The notes: generated from the letters alone by a model not told the origin. A DNA stretch of 64,000 nucleotides from an uncultured Bacteroides sp. (GCF_910586915.1 NZ_CAJULN010000006.1:62001-126000); one strand, 5' to 3'. Shown: positions 8,244 through 15,609, counted from the stretch's first letter. Made by a program: numbers and translations.

Positions 8244-8531
8244 GGTATGTATCTGCCATCCGTGGAACGGCTGCAATGTTACGGCAAACGATCTGTCAGG
8301 AATTCCGTGATAGAGCAGACCTCCCACGATACCTGTTTTTCCGTCGGGATAGCGTTGTGTGAAGCCGAACGAGTATGGGGCATGGTCATAACAGAGTGAA
8401 ATCTCGCTGGGCCGGTCGGGATTTTCCTCCCAACTCTTCAACCGGTCCAGACATTTTTGGAGCGAGGTGTCGCCGATGGATTCGGCATAGCGCTTTACAT
8501 TCTCGAAATGTTCTTCATTCAGGATTTTCAT
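8241..8531 (-). CDS. DUF4120-like protein (96 aa)
   Basis: The small protein has the features I recall for DUF4120: an N-terminal helix with YAESIGDTSLQKCLDRL, then a beta-rich part with a GIVGGLLYHG segment. DUF4120 proteins occur in Bacteroides conjugative elements and have no known function. The stop codon lies at the edge of the terminator hairpin 8172-8243. There is no signal peptide or membrane segment. Confidence 0.6.
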   Translation of the reverse strand: MKILNEEHFENVKRYAESIGDTSLQKCLDRLKSWEENPDRPSEISLCYDHAPYSFGFTQRYPDGKTGIVGGLLYHGIPDRSFAVTLQPFHGWQIHT

Positions 8532-8560
8532 GACTTTTGCGTTTTATCTGTCGTTAAACA

Positions 8561-8632
8561 ATGAAGAAGCGGACCTCAGCTTTTCCGCTTTGAAGTCCGT
8601 TCTCCGGTCATTTTGGGATTTCATGCTTTCAA
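8561..8632 (-). terminator. Terminator-like hairpin, copy B
   Basis: A diverged copy of the sequence at 8172-8243, placed directly after the stop of the 159-aa gene. The stem CGGACTTC/GAGGTCCG is retained, but the T run after it is interrupted (TTCTTC), so it may be a weaker terminator. Confidence 0.4.
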
Positions 8633-9108
8633 ATGAAAGGCAAGGCGGTGTCTTCCAACATGGGGGCCAGCATCCGGCACATCTCGTAAGCCGCCCTGTT
8701 GCGTCCGTCAATATGGTTCGGCTCACGTTTTGCCATACCGATGATGCATGCTTTCATCACTCTGAAGAAAGCCTGTTCCAATGTCTTGTGAAAATAGGGA
8801 AGGGTTTCGGCGAAACGTTCCGGATTGAACCCCATGTCATTCAACGCCTGTTCCAGTTTCCTGGCCGTCTTGTATTCACGGCTTTCCTCCAGTCGTTCCG
8901 GAATGCCGCCGAAACGGGCTGTATGCAGCTGGCGTTCCAGCTCGGTAACGGTTACTGAAAGTAGTAGTTGGATGGCGGCGACATTGCCGATTCCGAATTT
9001 CTGACCGTCGGTTGTGTGGAACTCGATTATGTCCACAGTACCGTTTTCCTGCATTCTCTTGTAGTGGGCAAGATTCTCGCCCAGCATTTTTGCTTTTTGA
9101 TTGTCCAT
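8629..9108 (-). CDS. Hypothetical protein (159 aa)
   Basis: A mostly helical soluble protein of unknown family. It begins MDNQKAKMLGENLAHYKRM and an A-rich stretch precedes the start. The segment around residues 40-70 contains a leucine-rich helix that could support oligomerisation. It lies alone between the 345-aa gene and the DUF4120-like gene, with a terminator-like hairpin right after its stop. Confidence 0.5.
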   Translation of the reverse strand: MDNQKAKMLGENLAHYKRMQENGTVDIIEFHTTDGQKFGIGNVAAIQLLLSVTVTELERQLHTARFGGIPERLEESREYKTARKLEQALNDMGFNPERFAETLPYFHKTLEQAFFRVMKACIIGMAKREPNHIDGRNRAAYEMCRMLAPMLEDTALPFI

Positions 9109-9155
9109 AATTTTATTTTTGAATTGGTATCTGATTCGTTCTTGTGTAGTTGTTT

Positions 9156-10205
9156 TCAGTCAATCCAGAATGTGCCGCAATGCGGACATTTGGTTCTACA
9201 TGGGAAACTGTTTATATAATAGGTGTTCCTGTGGCGCTTATGGTTCATGTCTCCCAAGGTGCATCCGCCTTCCCGGAATCTTTTTTCATAGAGGGCTTCC
9301 TGTTTCTGATGCTCGCTCATGCGGCTTTTCCGCATGGTGGACTTCAACGGCTTCATTCCGGTTTCCCACTGGGTGGAATCACACCAGTTGTTCAGCATCC
9401 CGCAGATTTCATTGGCATAGGAATAATGCACTTGGGAGTCCGCAAAGAGGTTGTCCCTGCAAAACGGGAGGGTGATGTCCGTTGGCAGCCTGACATGGTA
9501 TCCTGCACCGTTGCGGCTGTCCGCAATGGCAACGATGACATCTCCGTAGAACCGGATGCGCTTGAAATCATTTCCGGTATCTCCCGTGAGCAGTCTGGAG
9601 AATATGGCATTGAAATAGATGCGGAGCTCGCCTCCGTATGGGGCATTGGCCAGAAGCTCATGAAGTTCACCGGCAAACTGCCCTTTCTTCAGCTTGAGCG
9701 CCCGCCTGATTTTACGGAGGGAGATGGCTTCGGACTCTCCGCGTGCGTTACTTCCGTACACGTATCCTTCTATCTCCACCCCCAGGGAATAGAACATGTT
9801 GGTGACGGCGGAGTTGTCTATCAGCTCATCTGCCGGGTCGATGCTGTTCCGTTCGTAAAGCAGGTCTTTTATGCCTTCTTCATTTCGGGCATATTCGTCG
9901 GCTTTTCCGTCCGCTTCCATGGCTTTCCTTATATCTGCAAGATACCCTTGCAGGTTGTCGTGCTCCTGTTCGGCATACCATTCCCAGACCTGTTCTTCCA
10001 ATGGATGGAGGCTGTTCCGGCGGATACACCGTTCCTGCAAGTCCTCACGGCTGTCCAGATTCTCATTGTAGTCCACATAATAGAGGCTGACATATCGGGG
10101 GACATAGTCTTTCCAGGATTTCGGGGGCATATTCAGACTGCTTCCTGTCCGGTGGCCTCCTGTTGCTTGTGGATGGGAGTTTTCTGTCAAGATTGTTGTG
10201 TTCAT
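9156..10205 (-). CDS. Hypothetical protein (349 aa), C-terminal CxxC
   Basis: The frame is open up to 10238. The Met at 10205 (MNTTILTEN) is preferred because it lies 13 nt after the stop of the upstream gene instead of overlapping it. The protein has an N-terminal segment rich in acidic and Tyr residues and a middle alpha/beta domain (GVEIEGYVYGS, GELRIYFNAIFSRLL). The C terminus has Cys residues (CRTKCPHCG) that may bind zinc. No family is recognised. Similar proteins are carried by Bacteroides mobile elements. Confidence 0.55.
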   Translation of the reverse strand: MNTTILTENSHPQATGGHRTGSSLNMPPKSWKDYVPRYVSLYYVDYNENLDSREDLQERCIRRNSLHPLEEQVWEWYAEQEHDNLQGYLADIRKAMEADGKADEYARNEEGIKDLLYERNSIDPADELIDNSAVTNMFYSLGVEIEGYVYGSNARGESEAISLRKIRRALKLKKGQFAGELHELLANAPYGGELRIYFNAIFSRLLTGDTGNDFKRIRFYGDVIVAIADSRNGAGYHVRLPTDITLPFCRDNLFADSQVHYSYANEICGMLNNWCDSTQWETGMKPLKSTMRKSRMSEHQKQEALYEKRFREGGCTLGDMNHKRHRNTYYINSFPCRTKCPHCGTFWID

Positions 10206-10218
10206 TTGTCTATTCAGA

Positions 10219-10455
10219 TTATTGTCCGGCGGGGGCATTGACTGTACGCACTTGGGAAAGTTGCAGTTTCACCACCTTTATTTTTTCAATCAGCTCATTC
10301 TCTCTTCGGAATGACGGGGTACATTTGGTACGCCGCATCCCGGCTCCCCAGGGGATTTTGTCACACGCCTTTCTCAGGCGTGCCCTTTCGGTGTCCAAGG
10401 CGGACTCCAGACGTGCAAGTTTGCGTTGCAACGATTCTTCGTTCATTGTCTTCAT
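10219..10455 (-). CDS. Small coiled-coil protein (78 aa)
   Basis: A basic 78-aa protein with two helical, coiled-coil-like segments (about residues 5-30 and 50-70) joined by a linker containing KIPWGAGMRRTKC. Start codons at 10455 and 10446 are both possible. It is co-directional with its neighbours. Function is unknown. The charge pattern would fit a nucleic-acid- or protein-binding accessory factor, which is inference only. Confidence 0.5.
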   Translation of the reverse strand: MKTMNEESLQRKLARLESALDTERARLRKACDKIPWGAGMRRTKCTPSFRRENELIEKIKVVKLQLSQVRTVNAPAGQ

Positions 10456-10528
10456 GATTCCATCATTTTTTTTGAGATATGACGACTGCCGTTATCGGGC
10501 TGTCGCCATACCGGGTTGATTATTCAAT

Positions 10529-11416
10529 TTACATTTCCGCCTTTTCTCTTCTGATATTGCGTAAGGTGGATAGCAGGTACAGGAACAAGTCCCTGTCATA
10601 AATCCGGAAGAAGAAGGGCTCTTGTGTCTCCTTGACCGTTCCGGTAAATGATACGGACTCCCGGTTCATGGGGAACTGGAGAAGTTTTCCGTTTGCCAGC
10701 AGGGTGTGCCCTTGTTTTTTTACTTCTTCCAGAAAGGTTTCCATATCATCCCGCCTTTTATGTCCGGAGAAATAGAGGAAATGATGGCGGCGCAGGCTGA
10801 GCAGGATTTCCGCCATGTTTTTTCTTGCGCTTCGGCTATCCGGCTCCTCATCCGGGCCGGTGACCAGGTTGCAGATGAATTTTTTCTCTCCGTCCGTATC
10901 AGTGAAGAAATAGGGTGTGAGAAGATACCGCCTGTTTGTTTTGCCGGTAATGGCACAGGCCGGCCCTTTGGTGACACCGCCTCTGAAAGTGAGGCTCCGG
11001 TAATGTCCCTCCATCTGCCTTTCCAGTTCTTTTCTGGGTGTGGTGACGGAGCGCAGTCCGGTGAAATAACGTCCTTCCACATGAAAACAGAATGTGTACA
11101 GGTCTCTGAAGCAGGGCTCGCCGATGAAAAAGAAATTTCTGGTATGTCGGACGGGCGGCAGCATATCCATGTTCTCATAGTATTGGCTTTCTGTTATTTC
11201 CTTGAACGGAAGGCACTTGGATTTCAAGTGGATACGGAACATCTTGTCTGCCGTGTTCCTTGAGACGGTGACAAGCCGGGGGTTGTCCTCTCCGGCTCTC
11301 AGCTCTTCCAGCGTCTTGTGGGTATAATCGCAGTGTATGCCGTCCGACATGGAGGTAAGGAAGCTCCCGTCGAAACGGTACGGGTCGATGACGAATCCGG
11401 GTCTTGCATTTTTCAT
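10529..11416 (-). CDS. Hypothetical protein (295 aa)
   Basis: A soluble, basic protein of unknown family with many Phe, Tyr and Arg residues. There is no signal peptide or membrane helix. It starts 3 nt after the stop of the 378-aa plasmid/phage-type protein, so the two are probably translated together. No catalytic motif is visible. Confidence 0.5.
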   Translation of the reverse strand: MKNARPGFVIDPYRFDGSFLTSMSDGIHCDYTHKTLEELRAGEDNPRLVTVSRNTADKMFRIHLKSKCLPFKEITESQYYENMDMLPPVRHTRNFFFIGEPCFRDLYTFCFHVEGRYFTGLRSVTTPRKELERQMEGHYRSLTFRGGVTKGPACAITGKTNRRYLLTPYFFTDTDGEKKFICNLVTGPDEEPDSRSARKNMAEILLSLRRHHFLYFSGHKRRDDMETFLEEVKKQGHTLLANGKLLQFPMNRESVSFTGTVKETQEPFFFRIYDRDLFLYLLSTLRNIRREKAEM

Positions 11417-11419
11417 GGC

Positions 11420-12556
11420 TCAGATGTTTTGAAGGTTCAACACTCTCTTGGCGGCACTGAGGGCATTGGCGGTAAGCTGCCGTTGCCATGCCTTGTTTTT
11501 GGGTGACCAGCGGAATCCGGCGGATTTCAGTTCCTTGCGTCTGCTGTCTTCGGGAATTCTGTCAAACAGGATCTGAAGGCGGTCTTCCCCATAGTTCCAT
11601 ACAAGTGTTCCGCCCTCGAACGGCACTTCCTTGCTTTCCTGACTTTGCACCGCTTTCAGCTTTTCGTGCATCCGTTCCGCAAGTTCCGGCAATTGGAAGA
11701 ATCTGTTTCTTTGGGTGATGACGGGTTTCTTCACCCTTGCGTTATATTCGGAAATGAAGTCCACCGCTCTGCGGACGATTTCCACTTCCCCGTGATTGGC
11801 AAGGGTGGAGACCTTGTTCAGGATGCTGCTGACGAACAGGGCACGGCTGTAGCCCCGGCATTGTCCGGTATCGATCCCGTGGATGGTGTCGGCGCTGCTC
11901 CTGATGTCGCGTTTGAGCGTCTGCCATGCCTTTTCCCGCTTCTCTTCCTCCGGTCTGGCGGTTTCCTGTTTCCGTTTGACGGATGCAAGGACCTTTTGCC
12001 GCCAATCGCGGAATTCCTCGTAGCGGTTCCGGTAGCTTTTATTCATTTTTTCCTGCCTGCGGTAATCAAATCCGCCCCGTCCCGTCACCATCGGGTTGGC
12101 GCAGCGCGAGAGGGCCGATAGCTGGGCGGACAGCTTTTGCCGGTAGGCGGTGATATAGGTTTCCCGTTCCCCTTCCGGCATGAGTTGCAGGTCATTGTGC
12201 AGCTCCTCCCCGTAAACCATGATGTCCGTTTCTCCGCGAATCTCCGGATCGAAGGAACTCCAGGCGTATGCGTCGCAGGCCTGTTTCCACATATCCTCCA
12301 GATAGCCCGGATGTTTGAATGCTACGGCTTCCCAGTCTTTGAAGTCGCTGGGATGCAATTCGTTCCGGTCTTCCGGATTTCCGTACAGATGTACAAAGTG
12401 GTGCATCCCGTGATGCTCCTTTCTGAAATGGAACGGTACGGGAGGATGGTCCGTACCCTTTTCCCGGATCATCGTGACCCGGTGTGCGTTCTCTGCGGTA
12501 AGGTCCGTTACTTGTTCTTCCCAGACCTTTGCTGCTGTCGTTTCAGTCATAACCAT
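11420..12556 (-). CDS. Plasmid/phage-type protein with SAGFRWSP-type C-terminal domain (378 aa)
   Basis: The N-terminal 130 residues are acidic and Trp/His-rich. The middle (about 150-290) has a GRGGFDYRR segment and a long basic helical region found in uncharacterised phage and plasmid proteins. The C-terminal 50 residues (RKELKSAGFRWSPKNKAWQR) match a small domain often fused to helicases, anti-restriction or other large mobile-element proteins. A nucleic-acid-related role in replication, transfer or host takeover is plausible but unproven. The start at 12556 could also be the Met two codons downstream. Confidence 0.6.
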   Translation of the reverse strand: MVMTETTAAKVWEEQVTDLTAENAHRVTMIREKGTDHPPVPFHFRKEHHGMHHFVHLYGNPEDRNELHPSDFKDWEAVAFKHPGYLEDMWKQACDAYAWSSFDPEIRGETDIMVYGEELHNDLQLMPEGERETYITAYRQKLSAQLSALSRCANPMVTGRGGFDYRRQEKMNKSYRNRYEEFRDWRQKVLASVKRKQETARPEEEKREKAWQTLKRDIRSSADTIHGIDTGQCRGYSRALFVSSILNKVSTLANHGEVEIVRRAVDFISEYNARVKKPVITQRNRFFQLPELAERMHEKLKAVQSQESKEVPFEGGTLVWNYGEDRLQILFDRIPEDSRRKELKSAGFRWSPKNKAWQRQLTANALSAAKRVLNLQNI

Positions 12557-12569
12557 TGCTTTTTTGATG

Positions 12570-12854
12570 TCAGCTGTAAATCATTTCGTCCAGTTCTTCG
12601 TCCGGCAGTGTGCGGATTTCCTCTTCCGTGCAATAGTAGGCTATGCTCTCGTCCAGTTCGAAAGCTGTCGGGTCGAGGCTTTTGATGCCATCCAGCAGTT
12701 CCTGTTCCAGCCTTTCTACAGAAACCGTATAGTTCCCGTCTTTGCCTTGTACTTCCCGTGCCGGATAACTCTTTTCCCGATAGACCAGCGTGGTGATTGC
12801 AGGATTCGTATTTTCCTGTCCTGTTCGTACTTTGGTTACTGTCATCTTGTTCAT
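12570..12854 (-). CDS. Hypothetical acidic small protein (94 aa)
   Basis: An acidic protein with two Glu/Asp-rich stretches in the C-terminal half and no known domain. Its start codon overlaps the stop of a nine-codon upstream frame (12851-12880) in the structured leader, an ATGA arrangement suited to translational coupling. It is the first gene of the series 12854 to 9156. That makes it the direct target of whatever control the leader provides. Confidence 0.55.
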   Translation of the reverse strand: MNKMTVTKVRTGQENTNPAITTLVYREKSYPAREVQGKDGNYTVSVERLEQELLDGIKSLDPTAFELDESIAYYCTEEEIRTLPDEELDEMIYS

Positions 12855-13050
12855 ACTTCTACTGTTTTAAAGTTAGACATGACCGGCTCCGTGGAGCCAG
12901 TGTTTCGATTTCTTACTTGCCGGGCAGCCCTTTGCCTTGATTGTGCAAGGCTTGGCAAAAGAAAATACCGGAGCGAAGCGAGGATGATTTTCTTTTAGCC
13001 AACCAGCCCCTGAAAGGGGCCGCCTTGCGCAATCAGAGAGGCAAAGGGCT
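12851..13050 (-). promoter_or_regulatory. Structured 5' leader, copy 2, with upstream open frame
   Basis: Helices are P1 (AGCCCTTTGCCT 12926-12937 with AGGCAAAGGGCT 13039-13050), P2 (12940-12951 with 13022-13033), P3 (AAAAGAAAAT 12957-12966 with ATTTTCTTTT 12987-12996, extended by TTGGC/GCCAA), a CCCC/GGGG hairpin near 13005-13020, and a small hairpin GGCTCC/GGAGCC at 12885-12898. A nine-codon frame from 12880 ends in a stop that overlaps the start of the 94-aa gene. P1 and P3 differ in sequence from copy 1 but keep pairing. Confidence 0.6.
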
Positions 13051-13103
13051 ATCTTTGCGGGTAAGAAAATGAAAGAATGGCAGGTGTTTATGGATTTTCG
13101 GAT

Positions 13104-13135
13104 ACAAAAAAAGCCATCCTTGCAGGGACGGCTTT
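13104..13135 (-). terminator. Integrase terminator
   Basis: On the minus strand AAAGCCGTCC pairs with GGATGGCTTT and is followed by a run of T. It begins 18 nt after the integrase stop and lies just before leader copy 2. It should insulate integrase transcription from the accessory operon. Confidence 0.7.
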
Positions 13136-13152
13136 AATGGTGTGTTGTACGT

Positions 13153-14391
13153 CTATTGCGCCATACGTTCCTTTACATTGTTCATGGCTTCTTTCAGGCT
13201 GCTGTTCATGACCCGTGCGTAATGTTGGGTCATGCGTGTGGAGGCATGTCCGAGCATGACGGATACATCCTGCAAGGGAACGTTGTTGGCGAGCGTGACG
13301 GTGGTTCCGAAAGTATGGCGGGCCACATGCGTGGTCAGATTTTTCTTTATGCCGCAGAAATCGGCGATTTCCTTGAGGTAGCTGTTCATTTTCTGGTTGC
13401 ATAAGACGGGCAGACAGCATCCTTTTTTCATGCAGACCGGGTGTTCCTTGTATTTCTCCAATATGGCCAGGGGAACGGGCAGCAGCGGGATGTTGCTGAT
13501 GGAAGACGCTTTTCTGCGGCGCTCCAGCTTGACCCTTCCCTTCCTTATCCACCAGTCCCCGAGATTGTCCTGTACCAGATTCTCATTGTTCAGGCCGGCT
13601 ACATCGGAGAACGCCAGGCCGGTGAAACAGGCAAAGACAAAGACATCCCTGACCAGTTCAAGCCGGGGAACCGTGAATTTTTTCTTTATGACGGCTTGTA
13701 GCTCGTCGTAGGTCAGGAATACCGGATCGGTCTCGTCCTGCTCCATCTTATAACCGTAAAAGGGATTCTTACGCATCCATTCCTTTGCCAATGCCATATT
13801 GGTGAATTTCTTGAAGCATTTCATGTAGCGGACTATCGTGTTCCGGCATAAGCCTCCTTCCGTTTTCAGGTAGATGTCGAACGCACGGATGAACTCCGGT
13901 GTCAATTCGTGGAAGGTGATGTCCTCCTTGCCATAATAGGAGGGGATAAGCTGCCGCAATTTCTTCACCACATTCTTATATCGGTTAATGGTGACAGGGG
14001 AATAGTCTATATTCACCAGGCTTTCCATTTCCTCGATGCCTTCCTGCATGGTGCCGAGCAGCGTACGCATTCCGGTATCTTTTCCGAAAACACGTTTCAG
14101 GATCAGTTTCGGGGTAATCAGGGCCTGTTCCAATACCAGTTCCTTGTGTTTCTCAAGGGCACGGGCGTGTAATTCCGCAATATAGGTGTTCAATGCGACG
14201 GATGCCCTGTCCCTGCCTTTGCTGCATCCTTTGGCCGCGTTCCATAAGTTCAGAGGCACGCTTCTTTGGATACGTGCGTCGTCATAGTCTCCGTTGATGG
14301 TTATTCGCATCAGTACGGGCGCCTCACCGTTTTTCAACAATTTCGTTTTGAGCACGAAAAAAAGAATGTTCATTGTTCCTTGTTTCATCAC
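13153..14391 (-). CDS. int: Tyrosine integrase, CTnDOT (IntDOT) type
   Basis: Site-specific recombinase that would integrate and excise the element. The arm-binding N-terminal domain covers about residues 1-100, the SAM-like core-binding domain about 115-210 and the catalytic domain 225-412. Visible catalytic residues are His355 and Arg358 (HVARHT), His382 (GHAS) and the nucleophile Tyr391 (HYARV). The first conserved Arg of other tyrosine recombinases (TGLR) is replaced here by TGLAFSD (Ala260, Ser262), as known for IntDOT relatives. The 412-aa length is normal for the group. A matching attachment core lies upstream at 14644-14653. Translation may start at either of two adjacent Met codons. 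Confidence 0.93.
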   Translation of the reverse strand: MMKQGTMNILFFVLKTKLLKNGEAPVLMRITINGDYDDARIQRSVPLNLWNAAKGCSKGRDRASVALNTYIAELHARALEKHKELVLEQALITPKLILKRVFGKDTGMRTLLGTMQEGIEEMESLVNIDYSPVTINRYKNVVKKLRQLIPSYYGKEDITFHELTPEFIRAFDIYLKTEGGLCRNTIVRYMKCFKKFTNMALAKEWMRKNPFYGYKMEQDETDPVFLTYDELQAVIKKKFTVPRLELVRDVFVFACFTGLAFSDVAGLNNENLVQDNLGDWWIRKGRVKLERRRKASSISNIPLLPVPLAILEKYKEHPVCMKKGCCLPVLCNQKMNSYLKEIADFCGIKKNLTTHVARHTFGTTVTLANNVPLQDVSVMLGHASTRMTQHYARVMNSSLKEAMNNVKERMAQ

Positions 14392-14801
14392 TTTTGTTTT
14401 TTAGAAGTGTTACATCCAATTGTTTCGTCAAAACCGGATGGCATGAGGAGGTGAAATGAAGTGTTAAATTCGGTGGCTTTTTTGAGCGGCTTGTGGCAAA
14501 GCCATAGAAAAGCCATAAAAATTCCATTTTCCCAGGTTCGAATTGCCTTTGGTGTCCCGGGTTCGATTCCTTTTTTTCATTCTGATGGGACATTCCGTTG
14601 TTTTAAACTTCTTTCACAATTTCAAGCTCATTCGGTCATGTGTGCAAAATTACTTTTTTACACCGGAGATTGATATTGACAAATAACTGAAAAACAATGA
14701 AATATGGTGCGTGTTTATGGCTTTTTTCAAAGCATTAAAAAAAGCCACTGAATTGGCAAAATCCAACTTCACAAATATGTAATGAAATGCGTAGCGAGGG
14801 T
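14392..14801. other. Gene-free stretch between integrase and tRNA-Phe terminator
   Basis: No convincing gene is present. It holds the attachment core at 14644-14653. It also holds two short sequences resembling tRNA T-arms on the plus strand (CAGGTTCGAATTGCC at 14532-14546 and CCCGGGTTCGATTCC at 14556-14570) without the rest of a tRNA. Short open frames on both strands look accidental. Confidence 0.5.
14644..14653 (-). other. Candidate attachment core (GTANNTTTGC), right junction
   Basis: The minus strand reads GTAATTTTGC, which fits the GTANNTTTGC core known for CTnDOT-family attachment sites. It lies 253 bp from the integrase start and between the element genes and the tRNA-Phe unit, the expected place for the junction. 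The partner site must lie beyond the left edge. The same ten bases also resemble a Bacteroides -7 box, so the match could be fortuitous. Confidence 0.5.
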
Positions 14802-14839
14802 AAAAAAAGAACCCTTGAACTATCTCTAATTCAAGGGTT
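14802..14839 (-). terminator. tRNA-Phe terminator
   Basis: AACCCTTGAA (14810-14819) pairs with TTCAAGGGTT (14830-14839). On the minus strand the stem is followed by CTTTTTTT. It begins 21 nt after the tRNA 3' end. Confidence 0.8.
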
Positions 14840-14860
14840 TTCTAAAAGTGAAAGTTTTTT

Positions 14861-14936
14861 TGGTGGTGCCACCAGGAATCGAACCGGGGACACAAGGATT
14901 TTCAGTCCTTTGCTCTACCAACTGAGCTATGGCACC
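14861..14936 (-). tRNA. tRNA-Phe (GAA)
   Basis: The minus strand folds as a 76-nt tRNA with the CCA end encoded (14861-14863). The acceptor stem pairs GGTGCCA with TGGCACC. The D-arm contains AGCTCAGTTGGTAGAGC, the anticodon loop reads CTGAAAA with anticodon GAA, and the T-arm contains GGTTCGATTCC. It has its own promoter and terminator. It lies about 210 bp from the proposed element junction. Confidence 0.97.
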
Positions 14937-14982
14937 ATCAATCATTTATGGTTGGAAAACCAGTCTTTCGTTTAAGACGGTG

Positions 14983-15012
14983 CAAAGGTAGGCATTATTT
15001 TTGAATCTGCAA
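14983..15012 (-). promoter_or_regulatory. tRNA-Phe promoter
   Basis: On the minus strand a TTG of a -33 box (15010-15012), a 19-nt spacer and the -7 box TACCTTTG (14983-14990) match the Bacteroides sigma-ABfr consensus. The mature tRNA begins 46 nt downstream. Confidence 0.7.
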
Positions 15013-15106
15013 GTAAATCCCTCTTTGCTTGTTCTAATTTGGTGTCAATTTAACATTTGATAAGGAATGAACGGTGCTATGGGCCAATGAAACTGTCGGC
15101 AATAAG

Positions 15107-15144
15107 AAAAGCGGATGCTCTTTGGGGAGAAAGAACATCCGCTT
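15107..15144 (-). terminator. Terminator after HIT protein gene
   Basis: AAGCGGATG (about 15109-15117) pairs with CATCCGCTT (15136-15144), with further pairing toward the loop. On the minus strand the stem is followed by TTCTTATT. It lies 22 nt after the HIT gene stop. Confidence 0.6.
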
Positions 15145-15165
15145 GCTTTATATTATCATCATGCT

Positions 15166-15558
15166 TTATAGAGAGGAATTGATTGCTTGTGCGACGGATT
15201 TGAATTCTTCGTCGGACAATTTCAGTTTCGGATTCGAGAACAGCATATCCGATTCGTTCTGAATAGGAATCAGATGGATGTGCGCATGAGGGACTTCCAG
15301 GCCGATGACCGCTTCGCCTACCTTCCGGCAGGGGAACGCCTTTTCGATGGCACGGGCCACTTTTTTTGCAAATACGTGCATTGCAGCCAAGTCTTCATCG
15401 CTCAAATCGAAGATGTAGTCTACTTCCTGTTTGGGCACTACTAAGGTATGTCCCTTTACCAACGGGTTGATATCAAGGAAGGCAAAGAACTTTTCGTCTT
15501 CCGCCACCTTGTAGCAGGGAATTTCGCCTGCGATGATTCTGCTGAATATTGTTGCCAT
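15166..15558 (-). CDS. HIT family nucleotide-binding hydrolase (HinT-like)
   Basis: Histidine-triad protein of 130 aa, the usual length for HinT. The N-terminal half has FSRIIAGEIPCYKVAED and LDINPLVKGHTLVVPK, and the active-site triad HAHIHLIPI lies in the C-terminal third. These proteins hydrolyse phosphoramidates of AMP and similar nucleotide conjugates in the cytoplasm. The frame is open up to 15582, but MATIFSRIIAG at 15558 is the conserved start. It lies 51 nt after greA on the same strand and may share its transcript. Confidence 0.9.
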   Translation of the reverse strand: MATIFSRIIAGEIPCYKVAEDEKFFAFLDINPLVKGHTLVVPKQEVDYIFDLSDEDLAAMHVFAKKVARAIEKAFPCRKVGEAVIGLEVPHAHIHLIPIQNESDMLFSNPKLKLSDEEFKSVAQAINSSL

Positions 15559-15609
15559 AACTTTTGATAAAATAGAAGGCAAGCCTTGCTGCGAAGGCCT
15601 GCCTTTACG

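Larger units (their letters stand above)
1..14653. mobile_element. Right part of an integrative conjugative or mobilizable element
   Basis: All genes from 361 to 14391 are on the minus strand and are accessory genes of the kind found in Bacteroides conjugative transposons. The last is a CTnDOT-type tyrosine integrase. A GTANNTTTGC-type core at 14644-14653 lies 253 bp beyond the integrase start and is the likely right junction. Beyond it come a tRNA-Phe and ordinary housekeeping genes. The left end is outside the window and no relaxase or transfer gene is visible, so whether the element is self-transmissible cannot be decided. Confidence 0.8.

Noticed and set aside
8008..8259. 83-codon minus-strand frame
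   Set aside because: It reads through the duplicated terminator and the structured leader. Differences from the partial copy at 8544-8726 are mostly amino-acid changing, so no protein selection is seen.
8544..8726. 60-codon minus-strand frame
   Set aside because: It overlaps the real 159-aa gene and the second terminator copy.
9150..10241. Plus-strand frame of 363 codons opposite the 349-aa element gene
   Set aside because: All neighbouring element genes are on the minus strand, and the minus-strand frame has the sensible start context and CxxC motif.
14532..14570. A tRNA gene on the plus strand
   Set aside because: Only T-arm-like pieces exist. No acceptor, D or anticodon arm can be folded around them.
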